A stretch of 40,455 bases of DNA from assembly GCF_017652985.1 (NCBI RefSeq), contig NZ_JAGGDJ010000050.1:1-40455 (forward strand), written 5' to 3'. A program made the translations under genes and the position numbers. This DNA comes from Paenibacillus artemisiicola. Its GTDB lineage: Bacteria; Bacillota; Bacilli; Paenibacillales; Paenibacillaceae. This document shows positions 31,501 to 38,225 of the stretch, one piece after another; position 1 is the first letter of the stretch; each line of letters begins with the position of its first letter. Under the pieces are notes generated by a model. That model ran no database searches. It was not told where the DNA came from and saw nothing but the letters and a program-made list of their open reading frames with translations.

Positions 31501-33033
31501 ATGACGGCACCGGTAGCACTCATCATCTTGGACGGCTTCGGCCTTCGCAACGACGTGACGGGCAACGCGGTCGCGCAGGCGAACAAGCCGAATTACGACC
31601 GTTATTGGTCGACGTATCCGCACACGACGCTCACGGCGAGCGGCGAAGCGGTCGGCTTGCCGGAAGGCCAGATGGGCAACTCCGAGGTCGGCCATCTGAA
31701 CATCGGCGCGGGCCGGATCGTCTATCAAGACCTGACCCGCATCAGCAAGTCCATCCGCGACGGCGAGTTCTTCGATAACGAGACGCTAGTCGGCGCGGTT
31801 CGCCACGCCAAGGCGAACGGCAAGAAGCTTCACCTGTACGGCCTGCTCTCCGACGGCGGCGTGCACAGCCACATCGAACACCTCTTCGCGCTGCTTGACC
31901 TGGCGAAGAAGGAAGAGATGCCGGACGTGTACATCCACGCGTTCCTCGACGGCCGCGACGTCGCGCCGGACAGCGCGAAGGGCTACCTGGAGAGGCTGAC
32001 GGCGAAGATCCAGGAAGTCGGCGTAGGCAAAATCGCGACGGTGCAGGGCCGCTACTACGCGATGGACCGCGACAAACGCTGGGAGCGCACCGAGAAGTCG
32101 TTCCGCGCGATGGTATACGGCGAAGGTCCGCAGTATACGGATCCGATCCAAGCGGTCACGGAATCGTACGAGAAATCGGTGTTCGACGAGTTCGTCATGC
32201 CGACGGTCATCGTGAAGGAGGACGGCAAGCCGGTCGGCCTCGTGGAATCCGAAGATTCCGTCGTGTTCTTCAACTTCCGCCCGGACCGCGCGATCCAGCT
32301 GTCGCAGGTGTTCACGAACGAAGATTTCCGCGGCTTCGACCGCGGGCCGCAAGCGCCGAAGAACCTGTACTTCGTCTGCTTGACGCTGTTCAGCGAAACC
32401 GTGGGCGGGTACGTGGCGTATTCGCCGAAGAACCTGGACAACACGCTGGGCGAGGTGCTCGTGCAGAACGGCAAGCGCCAGCTGCGCATCGCCGAGACGG
32501 AGAAGTACCCGCACGTCACGTTCTTCTTCAGCGGCGGACGCGACCATGAGCTCGAAGGCGAGACGCGGATTCTGATCCCGTCGCCGAAGGTCGCCACGTA
32601 CGACCTGAAGCCGGAAATGAGCGCCTACGAAGTGGCGGCGGCCGCGGTGAAAGAGATCGAAGCGGATCGTCAGGACGTCATCATCCTGAACTTCGCCAAT
32701 CCCGACATGGTCGGCCACTCCGGCATGCTGGAGCCGACGATCAAGGCGGTCGAAGCGACGGACGCGTGCCTCGGACAAGTCGTGGAAGCGGTGCTGGCCA
32801 AAGGCGGCGTCTGCCTCATCACGGCGGACCACGGCAACGCGGACATGGTCATCGACGAGAACGGACGTCCGTTCACGGCGCATACGACGAACCCGGTTCC
32901 GTTCATCGTGACCAAGCAGGTCGGCGCGCTGCGCGAAGGCGGCATCCTGGCCGACATCGCGCCGACGATCCTCCATTTCGCGGGCTTGAGCCAGCCGGAA
33001 GAAATGACCGGCCGGTCGCTTGTCCAAGGCTGA
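31501..33033 (+). CDS. gpmI: 2,3-bisphosphoglycerate-independent phosphoglycerate mutase
   Basis: A 510-residue manganese enzyme of the alkaline phosphatase superfamily converting 3- to 2-phosphoglycerate. The catalytic Ser is in QMGNSEVGHLNIGAGR near residue 62. Metal ligands appear in LIILDGFG at the N-terminus and in the C-terminal block TADHGNADMV near 441, with HTTNPVPFIV near 461. The length matches the family (about 510). It starts one base after tpiA, so translation is probably coupled; 111 bases separate it from eno. Manganese dependence links this step to pH and sporulation in Bacillus. Confidence 0.97.
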   Translation: MTAPVALIILDGFGLRNDVTGNAVAQANKPNYDRYWSTYPHTTLTASGEAVGLPEGQMGNSEVGHLNIGAGRIVYQDLTRISKSIRDGEFFDNETLVGAVRHAKANGKKLHLYGLLSDGGVHSHIEHLFALLDLAKKEEMPDVYIHAFLDGRDVAPDSAKGYLERLTAKIQEVGVGKIATVQGRYYAMDRDKRWERTEKSFRAMVYGEGPQYTDPIQAVTESYEKSVFDEFVMPTVIVKEDGKPVGLVESEDSVVFFNFRPDRAIQLSQVFTNEDFRGFDRGPQAPKNLYFVCLTLFSETVGGYVAYSPKNLDNTLGEVLVQNGKRQLRIAETEKYPHVTFFFSGGRDHELEGETRILIPSPKVATYDLKPEMSAYEVAAAAVKEIEADRQDVIILNFANPDMVGHSGMLEPTIKAVEATDACLGQVVEAVLAKGGVCLITADHGNADMVIDENGRPFTAHTTNPVPFIVTKQVGALREGGILADIAPTILHFAGLSQPEEMTGRSLVQG

Positions 33034-33144
33034 GAGATACAGTACAATCGTAGACGATAACGACCGGTACCGGGCGCGTCCCATTCGGCGCCCCCAGGGC
33101 CGCGCAAGAACCCAACCATCTATTAAAAGGAGTGTTTCGAAACC

Positions 33145-34437
33145 ATGTCCATCATCACCGACGTATACGCACGCGAAGTCCTGGACTCCCGCGGCAACCC
33201 TACGGTAGAAGTCGAAGTCATCCTCGAGTCCGGCGGCAAAGGCCGCGCGATCGTGCCGTCCGGCGCGTCCACGGGCGCCTACGAAGCCGTTGAGCTCCGC
33301 GACGGCGACAAGTCCCGTTACCTCGGCAAAGGCGTCCTGAAAGCCGTCGAGAACGTCAACACGATCATCGCGCCGGAAATCATCGGCCTCGACGCGCTGG
33401 ACCAAGTGTCGATCGACCGCAAGATGATCCAACTGGACGGCACGCATAACAAAGGCAAGCTGGGCGCCAACGCGATCCTCGCCGTATCCATGGCGTGCGC
33501 GCGCGCGGCAGCCGATGCGCTGGACGTGCCGCTGTACACGTACCTGGGCGGTTTCAACGCCAAAACGCTGCCGGTTCCGATGATGAACATCGTCAACGGC
33601 GGCGAGCACGCCGACAACAACATCGACGTGCAGGAATTCATGGTTCTGCCGGTCGGCGCGGACAGCTTCAAGGAAGCGCTGCGCATCGGCGCGGAAATCT
33701 TCCACAACCTGAAATCGGTTCTGAAGGACAAAGGCCTGAATACGGCCGTCGGCGACGAAGGCGGCTTCGCGCCGAACCTCGGTTCCAACGAAGAAGCGAT
33801 CACGACGATCATCTCCGCGATCGAGCGCGCGGGCTACAAGCCGGGCGAAGACGTATTCCTCGGCATGGACGTCGCGTCCACGGAGTTCTATAAAGACGGC
33901 AAGTACCACCTCGAAGGCGAAGGCCGTTCGTTCACGTCCGCCGAGTTCGTCGACCTGCTCGCTTCGTGGGTAGACAAGTACCCGATCATCACGATCGAAG
34001 ACGGCTGCTCCGAAGACGACTGGGAAGGCTGGAAGCTGCTGACCGACCGTCTGGGCGGCAAAGTGCAGCTCGTCGGCGACGACCTGTTCGTCACGAACAC
34101 CGAGCGCCTGTCCGACGGCATCGAGAAGGGCGTAGGCAACTCGATCCTCGTTAAAGTCAACCAAATCGGCTCGCTGACGGAAACGTTCGACGCGATCGAA
34201 ATGGCGAAGCGCGCGGGCTACACGGCGGTCATTTCCCACCGTTCCGGCGAATCCGAAGACAGCACGATCGCCGACATCGCGGTCGCGACGAACGCCGGCC
34301 AAATCAAAACGGGCGCGCCGTCCCGCACGGACCGCGTCGCGAAGTACAACCAATTGCTCCGCATCGAGGACGAGCTGGGCTCCACGGCGCAATACGCCGG
34401 CAAGAGCGCGTTCTATAACCTGAAGAACTTTAAATAA
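33145..34437 (+). CDS. eno: enolase
   Basis: A 430-residue magnesium enzyme dehydrating 2-phosphoglycerate to phosphoenolpyruvate, and a component of the RNA degradosome-like complex in Firmicutes. The start VYAREVLDSRGNPTVEVEV is standard, GASTGAYEAVELRDGD is near 38-53, the metal-binding region IEDGCSEDDWEGW near 287, and the signature HRSGESEDSTIADIAVAT near 367. AAAGGAG precedes the ATG. It is the last gene of the cggR operon. Confidence 0.97.
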   Translation: MSIITDVYAREVLDSRGNPTVEVEVILESGGKGRAIVPSGASTGAYEAVELRDGDKSRYLGKGVLKAVENVNTIIAPEIIGLDALDQVSIDRKMIQLDGTHNKGKLGANAILAVSMACARAAADALDVPLYTYLGGFNAKTLPVPMMNIVNGGEHADNNIDVQEFMVLPVGADSFKEALRIGAEIFHNLKSVLKDKGLNTAVGDEGGFAPNLGSNEEAITTIISAIERAGYKPGEDVFLGMDVASTEFYKDGKYHLEGEGRSFTSAEFVDLLASWVDKYPIITIEDGCSEDDWEGWKLLTDRLGGKVQLVGDDLFVTNTERLSDGIEKGVGNSILVKVNQIGSLTETFDAIEMAKRAGYTAVISHRSGESEDSTIADIAVATNAGQIKTGAPSRTDRVAKYNQLLRIEDELGSTAQYAGKSAFYNLKNFK

Positions 34438-34535
34438 AAAAGTTTAGGCCGGCGGCGATTCCCTCATTCGGGCGCGAAGCCAAAAAAACAAAAGAATGTC
34501 CCAATTGGCGGCGTGGATTCGCCCCGGGGGACGGC

Positions 34536-34541
34536 TATAAT
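34536..34541 (+). promoter_or_regulatory. possible -10 box after eno
   Basis: A perfect TATAAT lies 95 bases before the next gene and could drive the isomerase/epimerase-like gene. The -35 region at 34513-34519 is poor. A terminator-like hairpin begins immediately downstream, so any transcript from here would start in or at its left arm. Confidence 0.35.
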
Positions 34542-34542
34542 T

Positions 34543-34589
34543 AGGGGAGGGACGACAGGGCGCAAGGACCTGCGGCTCTCCTCTTTTTT
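34543..34589 (+). terminator. terminator-like hairpin after eno
   Basis: A 9-base stem (34543-34551 with 34576-34584, including two G-U pairs) encloses a second 4-base stem (34556-34559 with 34569-34572), followed by a run of T to 34589. It is the best candidate for the end of the glycolytic operon. Confidence 0.6.
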
Positions 34590-34643
34590 AGCCGAACGTA
34601 CGGACCGAAGACCGACTATACTCAATCATTCGAGGTGGATATC

Positions 34644-35411
34644 GTGGCAAAACCGGTGGTGGGCTTGCAGCTGTACACGCTCCGCGATCAGACGGAGAAG
34701 GATTTCCTGGGCACGATCCGCAAAGTGGCGGAAATGGGCTACACGGCGGTGGAATTCGCGGGGTATTACAACACGCCGGCTTCCGAGCTGAGAGCGCTGC
34801 TCGACGAGCTGAAATTGGAAGCGCCTTCGGCGCACGTCGGACTGAATTTCGGCGAGCCGGAGAAGATCGACCAAGACCTGAGAAAGCAGATCGACTACGC
34901 CAAGGAGCTCGGCTTGAAATACATCGTGACGCCATGGGCGCCGCTTCCGGAAAATCCGACGATCGACGACGTCAACAAGCTGGCGGGCATTCTCGAAGCC
35001 GCGGGCAAGCAGGTGACGGAGGCCGGACTCAAATACGGCTACCACAACCACGACTTCGAATTCAAGCTCGTGGAGGGCAAGCCGATCATCGACTGGCTGC
35101 TGGAGAAAGTGTCGCCGGAGTACTTGGTCGCCGAATTCGACCTCGGCTGGGTGCACATGGGCGGCCGGAAGCCGACCGATTACGTGAACCGCTATGCGGG
35201 ACGCGTGCCGCTGGCGCATTTTAAAGACTTCGGCCAAGGCCGCAGCGACACGGAAGTCGGCAAAGGCGTCGTCGACCTGAAAGGCGTTCTCGACATCGCG
35301 GAGCAGGCCGGCATCGAATACTTCATCGTCGAGCAGGAAGAGTTCGAGAACTCCTCCCTCGAGAGCGCCAAGCTCAGCCTGGAGTTCTTCCGCCGGCACG
35401 GCTTCGCGTAA
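34644..35411 (+). CDS. sugar phosphate isomerase/epimerase-like protein (xylose isomerase-like TIM barrel)
   Basis: A 255-residue AP endonuclease 2/xylose isomerase-like barrel. Features include VGLQLYTLRDQTEKDF at the start, GYTAVEFAGYY near 34, the metal-binding GYHNHDFEF near 133-141, and AEFDLGWVHMGG near 165. FIVEQEEF near 230 supplies the last acidic ligand. Such proteins act as sugar or inositol isomerases, epimerases or dehydratases; the substrate is unknown. I start it at GTG 34644 with GAGGTGG 5 bases upstream; GTG 34635 lies inside that site. It probably forms its own unit between two terminators. Confidence 0.85.
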   Translation: MAKPVVGLQLYTLRDQTEKDFLGTIRKVAEMGYTAVEFAGYYNTPASELRALLDELKLEAPSAHVGLNFGEPEKIDQDLRKQIDYAKELGLKYIVTPWAPLPENPTIDDVNKLAGILEAAGKQVTEAGLKYGYHNHDFEFKLVEGKPIIDWLLEKVSPEYLVAEFDLGWVHMGGRKPTDYVNRYAGRVPLAHFKDFGQGRSDTEVGKGVVDLKGVLDIAEQAGIEYFIVEQEEFENSSLESAKLSLEFFRRHGFA

Positions 35412-35470
35412 GACGACCTGAAGGGATAAGCGCGGCCGGCCAAGCGCGGCCGGATAAGCGGCATAACCCG

Positions 35471-35493
35471 TCGCCGGCCGAACAAGCCGGCGA
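35471..35493 (+). terminator. hairpin after the isomerase/epimerase-like gene
   Basis: TCGCCGGC (35471-35478) pairs perfectly with GCCGGCGA (35486-35493) across seven bases, followed by TATTT. It is a weaker terminator candidate than the one at 35515. Confidence 0.45.
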
Positions 35494-35514
35494 TATTTCA
35501 TCGCCTAAACGAAT

Positions 35515-35562
35515 AAGGCCCCGTTCTCCGTCGCTTCGCGGCGCGGAGGCGGGGCCTTTTTA
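35515..35562. terminator. terminator between convergent genes
   Basis: AAGGCCCCG (35515-35523) pairs with CGGGGCCTT (35550-35558). The interior CTCCG/CGGAG and CGCTTCGCG form further pairs, and TTTTT follows on the plus strand. It ends the isomerase/epimerase-like gene and may also serve the araC-type gene arriving from the other side. Confidence 0.88.
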
Positions 35563-35604
35563 AGATGCTTTGCGGCCTTAAGGACCGGCGAACCGTTCGC
35601 GCCC

Positions 35605-36531
35605 TTAAATAAACCGGCTGTCGCCGCGAAACTTCCCGGGCGGCACGCCGGCGCGCTGCTTGAACCATTTGGTGAAATTGTGGATGCTGCCGGCTTCCAG
35701 TTCCGCCGCGATCGCGAGAAGCGGGAGCTCGGTGTGGGCGAGCAGGTCCTTGGCCAGCTGCAGCTTGCGGGCCATGAAGTAGTCGTACGGCGCGACGCCG
35801 AGCTGCGCGCGGAACTGCCGGGCGATATAGTCGGGGTGGTAGGCGCTCCACTCGCCCAGCCAGCGGCGGTCGTAGCGCTCCCGCGCGCGGCGGGCCAGCC
35901 GTTCGGCGATGCCGGCGACGAGCGGCGAGATCGGCTGCCGGCCCTCGCGCCGCTCCCCCTGCTTGATGGAGGCGATGAGCTCCAGCAGCAGGCCGCGCAG
36001 CAGCGACGCCTTGAAGCCGCGGTCCTCCATGCCGTAGCATTCGGCGATCCGGGCGAACAGCGGCTCGAAGCGCTCCGCGGGCAGCTCGCGGACGTCGCCG
36101 ATCGTCAGATCGTCCTCGGGGCGGCCGGGACTCTCGACGACCATCCGGTTGTCGCGCTTCGCGTCCGCGGCGGGGTCGAAGGAGGTTTCCCGGATCGAGA
36201 TGCCAGCGCCCGTCCCGGCATACTCGCCGGTCCAGCTGAAGTGGAGCCCGTACAGCAGGAACGGCCGCTCCCGGTCCGCCTCGAAGCGGTGCACCGTCTC
36301 CGGGCCGTAGTAGAACAGGCTGCCGGGGACCGCGTCATAACGTTCGCCCTGGATCCAAGCCGATCCGCGCCCGTCCGCGACCAAGATGAACTGGTGCTCG
36401 TCGATCACCCGCGGCCCGAAGACGAACCCCGGCGGACACTGCATCCGGTTGGCGTACCAGACGACCGGCTGCAGGTCGTCCCAAGCGATCGTCTTGGGGA
36501 GCGGGAGATCGGCAGGGCTATGGCCGCACAT
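35605..36531 (-). CDS. AraC-family transcriptional regulator with N-terminal cupin domain
   Basis: A 308-residue regulator. Residues about 35-110 form a cupin-like sensor (DEHQFILVADGRGSAWIQGE, then VPGSLFYYGPETVHRFEAD). The C-terminal 100 residues are the double helix-turn-helix of AraC type, ending with SIHNFTKWFKQRAGVPPGKFR. The first helix-turn-helix reads SAYHPDYIARQFRAQLGVAP. The signal is presumably a sugar or related small molecule. ATG 36531 on the minus strand has GAGGTGAG about 5 bases upstream. It is transcribed away from the PhyH dioxygenase gene, with 178 bases between the starts, so control of that gene is likely but inferred. Confidence 0.9.
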   Translation of the reverse strand: MCGHSPADLPLPKTIAWDDLQPVVWYANRMQCPPGFVFGPRVIDEHQFILVADGRGSAWIQGERYDAVPGSLFYYGPETVHRFEADRERPFLLYGLHFSWTGEYAGTGAGISIRETSFDPAADAKRDNRMVVESPGRPEDDLTIGDVRELPAERFEPLFARIAECYGMEDRGFKASLLRGLLLELIASIKQGERREGRQPISPLVAGIAERLARRARERYDRRWLGEWSAYHPDYIARQFRAQLGVAPYDYFMARKLQLAKDLLAHTELPLLAIAAELEAGSIHNFTKWFKQRAGVPPGKFRGDSRFI

Positions 36532-36709
36532 GCGGTCTCACCTCGCTTCCTCGGTTTTGGATGCGCTTGCAAGTTGTCGGTCAGAGTTAAACCTTCGTCG
36601 GGCTTCAGCAAATACGTGCCGCTTCCTACACCATACAATGGGAATAACCGATCGGCAAGGGTTAATCGGACGCGATCGACCAACCAACGACGGAAGGGAC
36701 GGGATCGGC

Positions 36710-37645
36710 ATGGATCCGGCAACGAAACCGGCAACGCGGGCGTTCGAGGACGCGACGCCGCTGCTCGCGCGGCCCGAGGCGCTGCGCCGCGAAGCCAGGG
36801 CGAAAGGCTATTTGTTCTTCAAAGGGTTTTTCGAGCGGGAAGAGGTCATGGACGTGCGGCGCCTGCTGCTGAACATTCTGGACGAAGAGGAGCTGCTCGA
36901 CCCGGCGCGGCCGCTCATGGACGGCTTCGGCAATCAGCCCGTCATCGACGCGCTGAAGCCGGAGGAGATCAACTGGAACGGCATCGGCACGACGCAGCGG
37001 GTCTACCATCGGGTGCAAAAGCTGGAGGCGTTCCATGCGTTCGCGCAGCATCCGAAGCTCATGGCGTTGTTCGACGCCTTGTTCGGCGAGCGGACGTTCC
37101 CGCATCCGCGCAACATCGCGCGCATCATGCTGCCGAGCGCGTCGCTGAACGTGACGCCGCCGCATCAGGACTTCCTGCATATCCAGGGCAGCGCCGACAC
37201 CTGGACCTGCTGGGCGCCGATGGGCGACGTGCCGCGTTCGCTCGGCGGGCTGTCGATCCTGGAAGGCAGCCACGAGGCCGGCCTGCTCGGCGTGACCGCC
37301 AACCCCGGCGCCGGCGGGCTGGAGTCCATCCTTTGCAGCCTTGGCTATGAATGGGCCGAAGGCGACTACGAAGCGGGCGACATCGTCGTCTTCCACAGCC
37401 ACACGGTGCACAAGGCGCTGCCGAACCGGGAGCCCGGCCGCGTGCGCCTGTCGCTCGACCTGCGTTACCAGCCGGCGAGCCAGCCGATCGAGCGCGCGTC
37501 GCTGCTGCCGCACGGGCCGTTCGAGTGGGAGGAGCTGTACGAGGGCTGGACGCGCGAGGACCTGAAGCATTACTGGCGGCGCGAAGACTTCGCGTTCCTG
37601 CCCTTCGACGAATCGATCCGGTGGCAAAAGGATAAGATCTGTTAA
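36710..37645 (+). CDS. phytanoyl-CoA dioxygenase (PhyH) family protein
   Basis: A 311-residue Fe(II)/2-oxoglutarate-dependent oxygenase. GYLFFKGFFEREEVMDVRRL near residue 32 is the usual PhyH start. The iron ligands appear as His and Asp in TPPHQDFLHIQG near 148 and a distal His in HSHTVHKALPN near 232. An Arg for 2-oxoglutarate follows in GRVRLSLDLRYQP near 245. The substrate is unknown; the family includes enzymes acting on lipids, ectoine and natural products. I start it at ATG 36710; the frame is open back to 36386 but that part overlaps the divergent regulator gene. The ribosome site is weak (AAGGGACGGG). Confidence 0.85.
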   Translation: MDPATKPATRAFEDATPLLARPEALRREARAKGYLFFKGFFEREEVMDVRRLLLNILDEEELLDPARPLMDGFGNQPVIDALKPEEINWNGIGTTQRVYHRVQKLEAFHAFAQHPKLMALFDALFGERTFPHPRNIARIMLPSASLNVTPPHQDFLHIQGSADTWTCWAPMGDVPRSLGGLSILEGSHEAGLLGVTANPGAGGLESILCSLGYEWAEGDYEAGDIVVFHSHTVHKALPNREPGRVRLSLDLRYQPASQPIERASLLPHGPFEWEELYEGWTREDLKHYWRREDFAFLPFDESIRWQKDKIC

Positions 37646-37646
37646 C

Positions 37647-37675
37647 TTGTATTCATTTTAGGCCTATGATACAAT
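37647..37675 (+). promoter_or_regulatory. promoter of secG
   Basis: TTGTAT (37647-37652) and TACAAT (37670-37675) are 17 bases apart, and TGA directly before the -10 box makes it an extended -10. The -35 box begins two bases after the PhyH stop codon. Confidence 0.8.
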
Positions 37676-37737
37676 CATATTGGTGTTTCTAGGTCTTGTC
37701 CCCACTACTGACAAGGCAGCGGAAATCGAAAAATGTG

Positions 37738-37752
37738 CTCCTTGTGCAGGAG
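37738..37752 (+). promoter_or_regulatory. hairpin masking the secG ribosome binding site
   Basis: CTCCT (37738-37742) pairs with AGGAG (37748-37752), which is the ribosome binding site of secG, across a five-base loop. A second short stem, CTTGTC with GACAAG, lies near 37695-37715 in the same leader. Confidence 0.45.
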
Positions 37753-37760
37753 GTGGAACA

Positions 37761-37997
37761 ATGGATATTACGTTTAAAATTTTGCTCATTATCTTCGCTC
37801 TTGCTTTGATTGCGATCGTATTGCTTCAAAAAGGGAAGAGCGCAGGGCTTTCCGGCGCAATTTCCGGCGGCGCCGAGCATTTGTTCGGCAAGACGAAAGC
37901 GCGCGGCCTGGACCTGTTTTTGCAGCGTCTGACGGTTGCGGTCGCGGCGGGCTTCTTCATTCTGGCGCTGGTCGTGGCGTATCTCGTGAAAGTTTAA
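37761..37997 (+). CDS. secG: protein translocase subunit SecG
   Basis: A 78-residue membrane protein of the SecYEG channel. It has the expected two hydrophobic segments (residues about 4-22 and 56-75) and the conserved middle LLQKGKSAGLSGAISGGAEHLFGK. ATG 37761 follows AGGAGGTGG at 6 bases; the frame is open to 37680 but those residues include the leader. The order secG-rnr (often followed by smpB) is common in Firmicutes. Confidence 0.96.
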   Translation: MDITFKILLIIFALALIAIVLLQKGKSAGLSGAISGGAEHLFGKTKARGLDLFLQRLTVAVAAGFFILALVVAYLVKV

Positions 37998-38009
37998 TAT
38001 CCGGAACGA

Positions 38010-38036
38010 AAGCGGGCGTACGGCCCGCTTTTTTTT
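38010..38036 (+). terminator. Rho-independent terminator after secG
   Basis: AAGCGGGC (38010-38017) pairs with GCCCGCTT (38023-38030), followed by an unbroken T run to 38036. Confidence 0.95.
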
Positions 38037-38225
38037 GTGCCTCCGGTTCGTGGAAGATGTTGGCAGGGTAATAAACCGGAACGGGCGCGGCATTTTTTGT
38101 ATTTTGGCCGGGCGGCCGCGGATGGTCGTCCCCGCTTTCGTGTATACTATATGGTATATGATAATCTATCAACCGACTGCTGCAATTGTGGATGGACGGC
38201 ATCGCGGTATATGAGGTGAAGAAGA

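Noticed and set aside
31786..34392. An 868-codon open frame on the minus strand across gpmI and eno
   Set aside because: It is antisense to two certain glycolytic genes, its translation is Arg/Asp/Val-rich without any domain, and it reflects the high GC third-position bias of those genes.
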